DNA of 64,000 bases. It comes from Acanthosoma haemorrhoidale (Eukaryota; Arthropoda; Insecta; Hemiptera; Acanthosomatidae). The stretch spans positions 82,481,189-82,545,188 of the forward strand of contig OV884009.1 of assembly GCA_930367205.1 (NCBI GenBank). Direction: 5' to 3'. Position numbers and translations under genes: made by a program. This document shows, in pieces, positions 44,760 to 57,480 of this stretch. Under the pieces are notes generated by a model that had not been told where the DNA came from, did no database searches, and saw nothing but the letters and a program-made list of their open reading frames with translations. Within the stretch, counting starts at the first letter, position 1, and each line of letters opens with the position of its first letter.

Positions 44760-46360
44760 TGTTTTCGTTTTGTGATGTTGTTTTGATTTAGTTCTCTCGA
44801 TATTTCTTCGTATCTTTCTGTGTTTTGTGGTGAAAGTTCAACTAATGAAGCTTCTCTTAATTGTTTCTCCAGTTCGTCAAAGCTGCCTTGTTCTAGAAAA
44901 ATAAATTCGTTAGTTAATTTTATTTGTACTCTACTTAATGCATCTCCAACGTAATTTGTTTTTCCTTCTACGTATTTAATATCAAATTGGAATTCGTTTA
45001 AATGTAATATTTATGTTATATTAAATATAATATTTATGTAATCGATTTCATTATTCTAGTAGTATTATTTATCATCGTGAACAACCATTGTAATCTGTTT
45101 GCAACAGAACACAGACCACAAACCAAATGGTTCCGTACATATAGGGTTTGCATAAACAATAGTTAACAATTCTTCTACGTTCCTTTTTGGATACATACAC
45201 ACTATGAGGCGAAAGAAATAGGGTGATCCCTCCCTTCCGAAAGTTGGGTAAGCACTGCGCCAACTGCAATATTACTGGCGTCAGTAGTGACTATAAATTG
45301 TTTAGTAAAGTCGGGATAAGCTAGAATTGGGCATTCATTGTTGTTTCAAGTTTAAGAAAGAATTTTTGAACTTAAAAATGTTAATTGTGGCTTAATTTAG
45401 CAATTGTAAAGTTAGTGGTTTTGCTATGACGGCGTAATTTTGTATACATTTACGATAGTAGCCAGTCATACCGAGGATTGTTTAATTTCTTTTTTGATAA
45501 TAGGAAATTCTCGATTCTAGTTTAGCGGGACTGGTTTTAAATTCCGTCTTTCGTCAATATGTGAGCTAAAAATGGCAGTTCTGTCTTTAAAAATCCTGTC
45601 ATGTCTAGCTGAACAGATAATGAGTGTTTGTCAAGTCATCACTCTATATGTTTTATATGATCATCAATACTTGAAGAATATGTGATAATGGCATCCATAT
45701 AAACTAATGTATTGGTCGTTGGAAATAATTGCTTTCATTGTTCGTTGAAATGTTGGGGGAGGGGGGTTTGTTGCACAGTCCAAAAGGTATGAGTGAAAAT
45801 TCGTAATGTCCTGAATCCGTAAAGAAGGCAGTTTTTTCAATATAGTTTCCTGTTATTTCTATCTTATGGAACCCTAACCCTATGTCAAATGTGGTAGTCA
45901 AAGTATTTGGAACCATGTAGTTTATTGAGTAGGTCTTCTATGTTAGGTAGGGGAAATTTGTCAGGTATAGACTCATGTCTGATTAAGCTTTCTGTAATCT
46001 ATTGCCATTCTGATTTTCCGTTTTTCCTATAAGTCCATTTTCCTAGGACCTATCCAAATTGGGGAGCTGTACGAGGAATCGCTTTCTCTAATGACATTAT
46101 TTTTCCGTAGTCTGTCAATTTCCTCTTCTACGTGTTTCATGAAATTTTGGGGATATCTATAGTTTCTGGTATAAATCGGTTTGTCAGTCTTTAGTCTGAT
46201 TTAATGTTTTAGTAGGTCAGTGCTTTTGAGTTGTTCGTCTTTCGAATTAACAATTGATGGATATTTAATCAATAATTTAAATAACTTGACTTTATCTGAT
46301 GGATTTATGTGATCATGTCTTATGAGAGTTATTGGTTATGTGTATTGGTTTATGCCAGTA
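44760..46360 (-). pseudogene. pol: errantivirus-like reverse transcriptase and RNase H
   Basis: Minus-strand boxes, right to left: YRYPQNFMKHVEEEIDRLRK and SSYSSPIWIGP (46180-46060), motif A TTFDIGLGFHKIEI and FFTDSGHYEFSLIPFGLCNKP (45916-45760), RNase [19 protein letters not shown] (about 45310-45255), and an end box YVEGKTNYVGDALSRVQI (about 44990-44930). The pattern is that of the 17.6/gypsy group. The catalytic Y.DD region and much of RNase H are frameshifted. The reading breaks off at the right end of element 2, on whose left side env of the same orientation resumes. The integrase expected between them is missing. Confidence 0.85.
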
Positions 46361-47229
46361 AGCCTCCCTGCCTCCTGCCTCCTTGCCGGACATGGAAACC
46401 AGCCGAAAGTACAAATAGACTGATTGTTGCAGATGCTGGAAACAGTTTTAGATTTTATTAACCTATATCATTTGTTGAGTTAGAGCCAACTCTTGGGGTG
46501 GAAAAATATACGACCTCCAGTATTTGTATGACACAATAGTTTAAGTAGAGAAACCATTCTACAACTTACTGCCACCACATACCACGGTGTGTGAAATGCG
46601 ATTGCCAGCATAAAACTGACGAATCAGTTACATTTTGACAGTTTTATTCAATATATATGGAGGTGGAGAACTTTAGGCACCTTGGTGTACACCTCAACGA
46701 GAATGAATCACAAAAGAGAAGAAAACAGTGGTTTACAAGTCAACTTTTTTAACTGTCCGAATCGCGTGGACTATCGAACACAAAAGAGATCAATTGTAAG
46801 CATGGCGGAAACGCCAGAAGAAGACAGGAGAAGTTTGAATCGGATCAAGGGAAGGGAACCGTTACAAGCCGAATACATTTTAAATAAATTCCAATAAACC
46901 ATATGAAAAAAAAAATACAATCTCAACTGGATAAATTATTTCATTCATTCTCCTATTTATATATGGATTTACAATATGAAATGAAATGAAAAAACACTTT
47001 ATTTTGGGACATAGTCTTCTAAGAATAACAAAAAGGAAGAAATATATATTATAGGTATATAACTGACAAAAAGGTATATAAGAGCTAACAAAATAAAAAA
47101 CAAATACTTACACTCATCTGATAAGTTTATTACTAATGAAGGGACTATATACATATGTGATGACTACAATGAACCAACAGCAAAATATTGAAACAAAAAA
47201 CATACAACAGAGGTGAGCAAAATAAAGGT
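46361..47229. other. unassigned sequence with weak non-LTR trace
   Basis: At 46660-46710 a frame reads VENFRHLGVHLNENES, which resembles the '..F.YLG..I' box of non-LTR reverse transcriptases, but nothing around it confirms this. Protease and gag of the errantivirus-like element, expected here, were not found. Rest AT-rich. Confidence 0.35.
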
Positions 47230-47420
47230 GTTATTACAAGATGAAAAGGTCAAAAACAAAGAATAATAATAGCGAATCATAAATTGTTAGCTTGGGGGAT
47301 ATAAAGAATTGGTATTGTCTGGATTTGAAGATTAGGAAAGTTGATGAACGACGAGTATCGATGGGAATGGAGTTCCAGAGGTTTATGGCACGGATTGCAG
47401 GATTTGATCACTGATTTGAG
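47230..47420 (-). pseudogene. C-terminal end of a CR1/Jockey-type non-LTR ORF2
   Basis: The minus strand reads IRAINLWNSIPIDTRR and FLIFKSRQYQFF (about 47400-47310), matching the 'R..N.WN.LP......FK..L' end common to CR1, L2 and related reverse transcriptases. It is a short relic with no RT catalytic part nearby. Confidence 0.6.
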
Positions 47421-47599
47421 AAAATATATGAACATATATACAGAACCTTAAATCAGGAGGCCCAGGGGATAATTTACATATAGGAATAAATGGGGGAAAA
47501 TAATGACAAAATGACATCCAGATAAAAAAAGTTGCTTAAAACTAAATAAAGCTTGGGACTTTGATCTAATATATTTTTTATTATATTGAAACTTCATTA

Positions 47600-48050
47600 T
47601 TGTGATGAAATTACAATCTGCCTTATTAGGCAATAAGTAATTGTGATAAATGTTCTCATTCATACCATATTTACAATTTTCATTCACTGACTCATTCATG
47701 CAGTATTTACAAACAGCCAGAGACCTCCCGAATCCACATGGTCGTCACCTCCCTTACATGCGAAAGTGGAAGTGGAGTCTTGGGAAGTCCCCCACGCTCG
47801 CTCCTCCGTCAACCGCGTCACCGGATACGAGCCAGTGGAGGCTGAACAGATCGCGAGAGCCACCGACGCTCAGGGCATGATTGGAGAAACTGGTCATTGC
47901 AAGGACTCTTGTTGTCACGTATATACAGCAGGTCACGAGGCCACTTCCGTTTTAGTATCCGAGGATTATAGGGATGAGTGACGCAGTGCAATGACTGTAC
48001 TAGGGGATTAGGGTGGTTGGAAAGGTTATTACGGAATTTCATGAATTTTG
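47600..48050 (-). repeat. dispersed repeat A, copy 2 (reversed)
   Basis: Reverse orientation relative to copies 1 and 3. Shares CGTCACCGGATACGAGCC, CATGATTGGAGAAACTGG and a conserved reading 'GHC.DS.C....AGHEAT' followed by 'SEDYRDE'. The AT-rich tail lies at its left end. Confidence 0.8.
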
Positions 48051-49396
48051 AAGGGATGAGGTCAAGAATGTAGGGCATATTAAGATCGCTATGAAGGGTT
48101 TTGTTGCTGACGTTAATAAGAGGGAATCAAGTAATTAAAGACAGTAGTTTTTTATAAAAAATAAATCGTTTGGCAGACCCAATCGTCATTCTCATTATAC
48201 TTTTAAAATATGATGTGATTTAGTAAAAATTTAAATTATACAAGGTTGAACTTAAGATTATTTATCAAAATTTCAGTTAAAATAAGTTAATTTAATTTCA
48301 CCAATTTTTCTTTGCTACGTATTTGATTGATAGTGACTCGCTTTTTATTATTTCATCTGAATACACCCCGAGCAATTTGCAACACACTTTAGACTGTTGA
48401 CCGACAGGTTATGGCAGCATCATTGATCATGAAGAACTCCAGAACTGATACTGGCTGGAATTCTATTCAAGTGTGATGAAGTGAGAGAAATTACGTAATA
48501 TATGGCGGTTCGCAAGTTAAGCCATTTTGTAAGTACGTTCAAAGGGATGATCCAGTTTGTTTTTGCTTTTCTATTATTTTATGATTCATATAAAATGAAA
48601 AATCTCATAGTTCAAAATCAAATTTTATTGCTCAATTCTAATTAAATTATGTGAAAACCCGGTAAAGGGTGAGGCTTACCAAGTAAAGAGCTTTACCAGT
48701 CTGTTGGTTCTAAAAAAAACTCGTGGGAGATTACCTCACAGTCCCAAGCACAAGCCCAAATCGAGATTCATATTCAACGGCTGGTTCGAGATGTAAAATT
48801 AGATGGAATTCCTCGGTACATAACTACGATGTCACCTGTTGTGTTAATGTTAATGAGTTGTGTTTTTAAGACAAAGGCTAGACTTGAAAATAAATCTAAA
48901 ATCGAACGTTATAAATGTATATATTATCCTTTATAATCAGCAACAACTAATCCTAACATGTATTAAATACTCTAAAAACTAATTTTTGTTCTAGATAACG
49001 ATTATCGTAGCCATATGGATCCAAAGATCACGTTTCGTGGGAGTTGATATAGAAGCAAGAACCAGTGTCTAGCTAAGATCTGTTTATAATTGTATCACAA
49101 GTCGATTCAATGCATATCATATCTAGAAAGCTCAAGGCAAGTAAGTTAAATGAAGTGTTAAGAACATTTTTGTAAAAAAGTTCATTTCCAGGCTTCTTAA
49201 CCGCCAAATTTCTTTTTTAGTGATCTCATAATAAATTTGAATTAATAGTCATTAAATGTCGTGCTGAGTAAAATCGAAAACATTCAGAACAATGATCAGG
49301 AGGTGCCGGGCCCAAGCCAGTAGCTATATTGTTTTTATCGAATCACTAGGTAGCGAAATATTTTAGAAAAACCGTAAGGAAATTTGCTTGACCCCC
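48051..49396. other. AT-rich sequence, no gene seen
   Basis: A moderately GC-rich patch near 48700-48840 has no motif. Nothing else was recognised. Confidence 0.4.
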
Positions 49397-50290
49397 CCCC
49401 CCAACAACTGTACTAAAAATCAGAACTACATCATTTTATTATTCTATTTTTCCTTCATTTCCTGGACTACAAGCAAAATACCTAATTCAGGATCATGTGT
49501 AACTGATGTTGTTATAATCCTCTATGTTATATGTATACAACGTTTTTCACTTTACCTAGTATTAGTGTATTTATTAAAAATATTTTGCTTTTTTCAATAT
49601 TAATTTTTTCCCTTTTCTTTTTTTTATTAATAAAACACTTAAACAAATATTGTTCCTGTTAACCCACGCAATTTCCAAAACCATTGACTCTACGGGAAAA
49701 ATATGTAAATACATTTTTATAGTCAATTTTGTTTACTTTAATTTTGTATATAAAGTAATTTTTGCTCGTGCTCACCCGCTAACATCGGGGGGACATACCT
49801 GTGTTGTACAGGACAAACCCCCCAACAACTTTACCAAAAATGAGAATTACACGATTTTGTTTTGCTGGGGGTCTATTGGTCATATTTTGGCCTTTGTTGC
49901 CGGGTCTAGTGCCCATTATAGAAAAAAATATGTAAAGTGTTCGCATCACACAATGGGTGTTGAAATGGTTTTGAAGCGACAAGGAAATACTTTTTATAAT
50001 TATAATCCACTAAATTCCCAACATATGTTATAGCTTATTAATTAGGACGTTGAGATCTTGTATTGTATACCCTATATCAATGTTATAGGAAATTATTTAT
50101 TTTTAATTATCAAATAATAGAGTAATTAATGACTATAATTACTTTTCATGTGGTAGCATTCATTCATCATGTAATCCTTTTAAGTACAATCTCTTAGAAA
50201 GAAACTGTGGTTACAAACACAATTTTAATGCAATTTCCTAACATATGTATCTTGCATTATTATTCAAGACGTCAAGATCTTTATTTTGAC
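49397..50290. repeat. local imperfect duplications
   Basis: CCCCCCAACAACT.TAC.AAA, then AGAA.TACA...TTTT occurs at 49397-49440 and 49817-49860. AACATATGT....TT.ATTA.T then GACGT.AAGATCTT occurs at about 50018-50065 and 50238-50285. These look like decayed duplications. The 127-codon frame across 49650-50030 has no motif. Confidence 0.5.
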
Positions 50291-51888
50291 TCAATATGGT
50301 AGAAAAATATTAGTTTTATAGTTAATAATTAATTTATAAATGAGTCATAATATTTTTTATGGTCTTTTACTTATTTTGACCACATCGAAGCATCAAATTG
50401 AACTACCATGAATGTCATGACCTTAAAAAAATCACGGGTTGAGTTAAAAGTTGTGAACAGAGTTTTAAACAGAAAACAGAAATTAAATATCGTTATTCGG
50501 CAGGTCAAAACACAAATTACATATGCTACTGATCTTTCATTTGACCCCCTATTCGAAATTATAGATCATTTGCATTAACAATTAATTAATTAATGACAAC
50601 TAGTCATATTTTATTGAAATGGCAGTATTTTTTATGTCGTCAAAATATCAATTGGGTACAAAATTGCGTGTCTCAAGTTTGAGCAGGTTACACACTGACA
50701 GATTTACCAGACAGGCACAGGGGTGAAAATATGGTTCCTGGTTTGATAAAAAAAAAAAACAGAAAAACCTAATCACTGATTCTTGTTGTTTTTTTACTAT
50801 GAACAAGATTTGATAAATTGTTCCGATGGAAGAAGTAGTTGAACAATTATACCTAGAATAATTCATCCTTTACAGTGTCATGTAAAAAAGTTATAATTTC
50901 TGTTTGTTTAATAGCAAAGTATGATCTTTATTTACTATTCTGTGGACGAGCAAAATATATAAATTCTGAAAAAATATAATTGATCTTGAAGTAAGTACAA
51001 AGAACAAATGAGACCCATTTGTTTTGGCAAAAAGGGTAGTCTCACTGTGTATGACTAAATTCAAAAAGACATACAGACAATTTAGACTACAAACGAAATA
51101 GACAGAAGAATTCTAATTCAAGTTTCGCACTGTTTTTCATACAGAATTCTCTTAAAACACTTTTCAAATTTCACAATTTTCTATTTATCAAGATTATCTA
51201 ACATTGATAAAATCAAAGCATATGCGTGCAACGGTGACTGTATTTTTATTTTTCCAAAGGTCGGTGACTCGCGTAGGGTGAGTTTAAATATAGTGACTTT
51301 TTCTTAGAAACTCTAGCGTTGGCTAGTTAAGAAACCAGGTTAGTCTAACTTAAGTCTGAGAAAGTGGGGGTAACGCTTATATTGAACAGATTCGTCAAAC
51401 GTTTTGTGATCTTTAAAGAATCTTGATTACGACTATATTATCTACTTACAACTGTACAAGTATTGGCTGTCATGGACATGTCGTTTCTTCATTCACTGCC
51501 ACCTTAACAGTCTCATTCAAACCCTTTCTTTCCTAATTGTTCATACGAAGTCTCACCAAAAGTCTTTCACAGTCCTAGCCAAAATCGCTCACCTGTAATC
51601 TCACTGTTTATTTTTTTTTTCTAACCAGGTCCAAGCCGATCACTATCATAAACCATAGCAGCAATTAATTGCTGCATTTTATATTTAAAATATTACTAAT
51701 AACTAATTGTGGTCTCCAATCAAAATGTTATAATTACCAAGGAAAAAGTTACAGGGACTTATGACCACAAGCGCTCTGTCCAACTGAGATATACCATACC
51801 GGACAAATGCTATGTCAACAGCTGATTTCTTTAGTGGTGACCATGGGCGATCGATCTCATCAGGGTTCATTCAGCCTTTTGAGCTAAA
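50291..51888. other. AT-rich sequence, no gene seen
   Basis: If 51889-51990 is a first coding exon, its promoter would lie in the right part. No clear element was noted. Confidence 0.4.
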
Positions 51889-51990
51889 ATGAATAGACCT
51901 TTTAATAAAGCAGTAACGAGTCCGGTTAAAAAAACTGCCTACCGACAACGGCAACAACCTTTTAAAAGGTTTTTATCTCTTCATGAGAAT
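51889..51990 (+). CDS. candidate first coding exon, unidentified
   Basis: ATG in a good context (taaaATGA) opens 34 codons that end at a consensus donor (AAT/GTGAGTG, phase 0). The product is strongly basic: MNRPFNKAVTSPVKK, then YRQRQQPFKRF. No following exon was found and the family is not recognised. Without the donor the frame runs on to 52089. Confidence 0.3.
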
Positions 51991-52090
51991 GTGAGTGATG
52001 GATGTAATTTATTAGTTCTTTATAAAGCTGAATACATTAATGAGTTTAGATTATACCTAAATACATTTTCTGCAGATCTAATTCTCTGAA

Positions 52091-52629
52091 GATTTAATTT
52101 TTGTTGCTAAAGACTTAATCTTTAACTGTTTATTTTCTCAATTGAAGTATATGATTCAAAATTTACTACACTCAAGTAATTTTGTGGAAAACATTTTAAG
52201 ATAAACAATTTTAATAAACGTTTTTCTTATTCATTTTAATAAATTTATAGAGCACTAAAATATATCTTCTAAATAATTTTAGGCTCGAATAAATATCTTG
52301 TTATGCCTTGGAAACCTATAAATCCTATTTAGCTGAAGGGAGGCCTAGTAGGAAATGCCCAATATTGTTAAAGTCGGTTAAATGAAATTTACTGTTTACC
52401 CAAGAATTTTAACCATTGTTATTTACATTTACAACGCTTAGTTAATGAATAACGTCATTAGACAACAAATGTTGGTATCTATACAAAATACCAATTCGGA
52501 ACAATAAATAAGTTTATTTTTGCCGAGCCCAAAGATGAGTCATTATGGTTCTTACTTTCACCATCATTTAGTAAGAATTTAAGAAACAGTACTGTAAGTG
52601 TCATTCAATATTAGTTCTTCACCTTTAAA
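52091..52629. other. AT-rich sequence, no gene seen
   Basis: Nothing recognised. Confidence 0.4.
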
Positions 52630-53060
52630 GTTCACAAAATTCCATAGTAACCTATCCAACCACCCTAATTCCCTAGCACAGTCATTGCACTGCACCACTC
52701 ATCCCTATAATCCTCCTCGGAGACTGAAACGGCAGTGGCCTCGTGACCTGCTATAAACGCGAGACAGTGGGGGTCCTGGCAATGGCCAGTTACTCCAATC
52801 ATGTCCTGAGCGTCTATGGCTCTCGCGCTCTTGGTCAGCCTCCACTGGCTAGTATCCGGTGAAGCGGCTGACGGAGGATCGTGGGGGACTTCCCGGGACT
52901 CCGCTTTCTCTTCGCGGTGGATTTGGGGGGTCTCTGGGCTGTCTGTAAATATTGTATGAATGAGCGAGTGAATGATGAACTGTAAATATGGTATGAATGA
53001 GAGCATTTATCTTAATTACTTATTGCCTTTTAAAAGGCTGATTGTAATTATAGCACAATA
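52630..53060 (+). repeat. dispersed repeat A, copy 3
   Basis: Same orientation as copy 1. It starts within ACCTATCCAACCACCCTAAT and ends with an ATAATAATA tail. On the minus strand the longest shared frame (53006-52665) stays open through the whole GC-rich part. Confidence 0.85.
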
Positions 53061-53774
53061 AAGGAATATAATAATAATATCGTATATTCTATATTCCAAT
53101 AAGAAAAAGAATATTTTATAATTTTTATACATGTATATTGTATCCAATAATTTTATATAAATAAGAAAATGTTTACACAATTAAATGACATTTGACGGTA
53201 TCCAGCACCTAATTGAAATATTTGAATTGGCATTATGATTCACCTCACAATTATCTTATGTACCTAATCTTTTGTTTTCAAATTTGAGCTAATCTCTTTT
53301 TTTTCCCCTTTATATCCACTTGTTATTACAAATTATGGAAATCAGTACAGATTCTACAGAAACGTATCTATTTACGGTAGCTTGGCTACATTTTATAAAA
53401 GTTTTAATAATTTTACATTGCGATTTGTGATTGTTACAAAAGTATAATGCACATTATAAATTCATTGTCTAAACATGTTTTGTGCTCTTATAGGTCGTTG
53501 TTTAATTTGTGTATATACATATATCAAAACATACATTTCAGTCCATAATTGATTAAAAAAACAAAACAGATGTTACTGAAATATTTGAAAAAATATTTTT
53601 TAGGTTTTACGTACATTATTAAACCCAAATGGTTTTTGTAACCACTTTTTTTTTTTTTTTCACTCCATACTTCTAAAAAATACTGCAGCAGACACAGTGC
53701 TAGGACCTGTCTATTCGATATCACATGTCCAAAACCATAAGAAAGCACCAATATCTCTCCTTAATTAATTATTG
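53061..53774. other. AT-rich sequence, no gene seen
   Basis: Nothing recognised. Confidence 0.4.
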
Positions 53775-54110
53775 TCCTAAGTTTTATAATGCTAAGAACA
53801 AGTAGAAGGGCGTTAAGCATAACTGTTGTATACCTGCCTCGTGACTTCATGGATGTCACTGATGGTTCCCTGTTATTTTTAAGTAAGCAACCGCATCCCT
53901 CCAAGACCTCCCTACTTCCCAGAATCTTATCCTTTTCTTATACATATATGTCTCAGCTTTAGCCCCAGACCCAACTTGTGCCTAGACATTCCACCCAGTA
54001 TGTAGTAACGTAACTCTTAATATTTGTATATACCAGTTTTTTGCTTGTACTTCATTATAAAGCTTTTCTTTCTTTTCTTTTAAAAGACTCTCCTCTACAA
54101 AGATTATTTC
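53775..54110 (+). mobile_element. solo LTR of the errantivirus-like family
   Basis: Full-length match to the reverse of 19941-20308: CTAAGTTTTATAATGCTAAG at the start, GTAAGCAACCGCATCC, TACATATATGTCTCAGC, AATATTTGTATATACCAGT, ACTCTCCTCTACAAAGATTA at the end. There is no primer-binding site or gag beyond it. A target duplication could not be identified. Confidence 0.75.
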
Positions 54111-54684
54111 GCCAGCCATAACTCGCTAACGAAGCGATTCCGGTCCTATGTTTATGTGAACTTTTTTTCACTACTTTAATAAGGGGAATACTCCTGTAAA
54201 ATATGGCAGATCCCACCTGAGACTCCTTATATAATAATAATAGATAAGTTGTTTTACATATTGTACCCGAAATCCTGTCAATAACGGAGCTGATTAGTTT
54301 GTTAGGTACAGAGTAATCATTGTTTTCTGAAAATTTACTCCATTCCTATACAAGGTCATAAAAATTTCTTCAAAAGCAAATGTTACATTTATTTTTAACA
54401 AGTTATTTGGGTAGCTTCCAAGATAATTTCTAAGTCTATTATTGCAGTTGCCTTTTAAGTTTAGGATGGCAACTGAGAATGCTCTACATCGCTGTATGAA
54501 GAGGTATTTAAGAGAACAAATTCTTAATTTTTCATTGTTATGATAACAAACGATAATATTTTGTTTGGTATTTGGCAAGCCACAAAGTTTGTTAAACACT
54601 CAATGTTAGGACATTTTGAGATTTTCTATTAATATAGAAAAATTGAGTTGTGGGAAGCATCCCACTATTGTTACAAATTACTAG
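54111..54684. other. AT-rich sequence, no gene seen
   Basis: An open minus frame (54599-54294) has no motif. Confidence 0.4.
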
Positions 54685-54735
54685 CCTAAGAAAAAAATAT
54701 ACTGGCAGGGGTGGGACTCACACCCAAGTTAGAAT
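54685..54735 (-). repeat. tRNA-derived SINE, 3' part
   Basis: In minus orientation GGTGTGAGTCCCACCCCTGC resembles a tRNA B box and acceptor stem, followed by CAGTATATTTTTTTCTTAGG, the tail shared with 12945-13025 and 55297-55350. Confidence 0.6.
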
Positions 54736-55296
54736 TAGTTTTTATTTAAATTTAATGCCAATGAATTCATTAATTTTAGTTAATTATCAATTGTTTTTAA
54801 AAATGAACTAACAACAGTTTATTGTTATTTTTGATATTATGGTGAGATATCTCCTTATTTTAGTTCTACAACTTCATCTGCACACATCGTCAATTTATGG
54901 ATTTTGGAGGTAAAATGATCATGAGTATTATCAATGTCACGTCATATTTATATATGTTATATTTAGTATATATCTATATTGTACCTAACAGTTTTACATA
55001 AATCAAGCAATGTTTACAAAATTAAAACATTTGACAGTATCCAGCACCTGATGAAAATATTTGAATTCGCATTATGTTTTAGCTTGCTGTCATAATTTAG
55101 TGATGAACTAAATCTAATGTTATCAAATTTGACCTAAGCTCTTCTAGATCGTTATATTTATTTCTAACCTTAATATTTTCTTTTTACTAAATATTTTAGC
55201 AACTTTAATCAATAAGAATAAAATATGCTTTGTGTTGTCCTTCATTCATCATGTATACATATATCCTATATTATCCTGATAATTATCAATAATTAA

Positions 55297-55350
55297 TAAC
55301 CGAAGAAAAAATATACTGGCAGGATAGAGACCCTTGCAAATTTGTGCCCA
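55297..55350 (-). repeat. tRNA-derived SINE, 3' part
   Basis: GGTCTCTATCCTGCCAG followed by TATATTTTTTCTTCGGTTAT (minus), the same join as in the copy at 54685. Confidence 0.6.
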
Positions 55351-55414
55351 GCATATACGAGGGTTAGAATCACTGCTGAGAGCATGGCCAAAAATAATTC
55401 ATTTTGGGAAGGTC

Positions 55415-55465
55415 GTGCAGGTTAGCTCAGTTGATAGAGTTTGTCAGCTAGCAATTTGGTCAATT
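55415..55465 (+). repeat. tRNA-like SINE head
   Basis: GGTTAGCTCAGTTGATAGAG (55420-55439) is an A-box/D-arm sequence. No B box or tail follows at a proper distance, so this is a truncated head of the same or a related SINE. Confidence 0.55.
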
Positions 55466-55599
55466 TGTTAGGGAATTAAAGAATAGTATTAATTGGAAGT
55501 CAGTTATTAAATGAGACATGTGTCAGTCGTCATTTCCTATGGTTAGTCTAGTAAGTATAATTTCCAGACATCTCTTATTCCTAAATGATGAGGTTCATG

Positions 55600-55855
55600 G
55601 TTGTACATTGTATTTAATTATTTTTATTATGTGGTTGTACATAAATTGGATTTTAATGGTGCTAAATTGAACATTTGAATGCTGTAGGTATTTTTTTTTC
55701 TGATCCCAAACAGCAAGTTTATGTTTATATGCAAGTTCCATTCTGTAATCGTTGAAAAGTTTTTGACACCTTAAAAATTCCAATTTTGTTACAGCTTGTT
55801 TTTCAAAAGCGTACCTCTTCAAATCTTGCTGATACTTCAAGTCATAACTGCACTA
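55600..55855 (-). CDS. unidentified lysine/tyrosine-rich frame, possible exon
   Basis: An open frame from about 55855 to a stop near 55595 follows an acceptor-like gatctagtgcag. It contains KRYAFEKQAVTKLEFLRC and YRMELAYKHKLAVWDQKK, an amphipathic, charged composition unlike the flanking AT-rich DNA. It has no in-frame ATG near the border and no known motif. It could be a last exon on the minus strand or a mobile-element remnant. Confidence 0.3.
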
Positions 55856-57224
55856 GATCATTGCATGAGAAATAACTTTTCTTTCGGGTTTTATTATTTG
55901 TGTCTCTGCCGTGACATGGGCGTTGTACTGTCATTTTTTTTTAATTTTAGAAAGTTCTTTATTCGTAAAATTACAATTCTACAAATATGTAATTGCGATT
56001 TGAGAGCTCATTCAAATTTACAGTTTATACTGATACCAATATTCATGCAATATATATGTACATACAAAATCTGCCCAAGAGCCTCCCGTACCCTCGAGGA
56101 TTCCTCCGGTGATGCTGGTGGAGAAATCGGAGGCAGCCAAGCTCTTGTCTCTTCTAAAAGTCTGGTATATATTCAACAACACCCCGGATTGAGCTGTGCA
56201 TGTTTTAGCTGAGATATCATAACAGGAAGTATGAAATCGGAAGGAAACAATCGATCTCGTAACTCCAAAAACAGACATCTCGCCCATTTAATTTACATAT
56301 TCATATATTTGAACTATCCTCAATTTAGTAGATTTTGAAACCACAAAACTTGTAGATACATATAAACGCAGTGGAAACCCATTTCTTCAGAGTATTGCTA
56401 ACATAGATAAATTACCCACAAATCCATCCTAACATAATATTTTTATCTATAACCAAACACTTTTTTTTTATATTCTAACGAGCCAACACACTAAAAAAAA
56501 GACATCTGTATTTTAAATTTACACTTTGTGAAAAAAACATTTTTTTCTCAAAAAGGCTTTAGTCTGCCTAATTATTTATTTTTATTTTTTAATCACCAGT
56601 CAACATTTCACTTATTCAGGCATCTTCAGGACTATAGATGATATACTTTTTCCATAATTAATTCCCATCCTCTTCTAACTATTGCATACGGAATTCATAA
56701 CATCTTCAAAGTTTCCAAGATGTATTCTATTATCCTTCTAACAAGAAGAAAATAAAAAAAAAATTAAGGTTTTTTTTGTTGGATAGAGAATAGAAATGTT
56801 TTTTTCTTGCAATAAAAGTGCTAACTATTGCAAACGGTATTCATAAAATCTTCATGATTTGTAAAAACTTCTTTTAAAAATTGCAATAAAAAATTATTTC
56901 TATTCTCCACCCAACAAGAAAACCCTTTTTTGTTTTTTTTTTTATTTTCTTCTTGTTAGATGGATCTCCGAGATTTTACGAATTCGGTATGCAATCATTA
57001 GAAGAGTGAACGATAATTTTGGAAAAATGATATCATTCATAGTCCAGAAGATGCTTTAATACGCGAAAAATTTACTAATGATGTAAAAATTTTAAAAAAT
57101 GATTGGACAGACTAAAGCTTCTTGTGAAAAATTTGTTTTTGTTTTAAAAGAAACGCATTGCATATTACTTTTATTAATGTAAACATTGTAAATAAAATAA
57201 TTTGAATCCGAAATGATATAGTAT
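55856..57224. other. AT-rich sequence with one GC-richer patch
   Basis: 56070-56230 has balanced composition and several open frames on both strands without motifs. At 56690-57000, variants of AATAAAAAATT..TTTCTATTCTC and its complement give a loose palindrome around 56760-56960. No gene seen. Confidence 0.35.
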
Positions 57225-57480
57225 TGAGGCTTTTCCAGTCTACTCGGCCATGGAGGACACAGGACGACCTGTGGTCCGACCGGCCCCCGGCGGGCAGAGG
57301 GTCTGCGCGATGTGCTGTGCCGGTCGGATTTAGCCGTCTCGGATTGCCGGCTTCCATAAATGGCTGGCTGGCTAGTCCCCCCACCACTGGCACCCGTCTC
57401 GGCCCATCCACCTCCCTCCGGCTTAATATCACTAGCTGATCCCAGGATCAGTGGCCTCATATTTTACCTCATGGTTAAGG
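57225..57480. other. GC-rich island, unknown
   Basis: About 250 bp with CpG-rich strings such as CCGGCCCCCGGCGGGCAGAG, in sharp contrast to its flanks. Frames are open on both strands without known motifs. It most resembles the 5' region of a non-LTR element, but this is a guess. Confidence 0.35.

Noticed and set aside
49650..50033. 127-codon open frame on the plus strand
   Set aside because: Low-complexity, no motif, overlaps local duplications; composition is like the flanking non-coding DNA.
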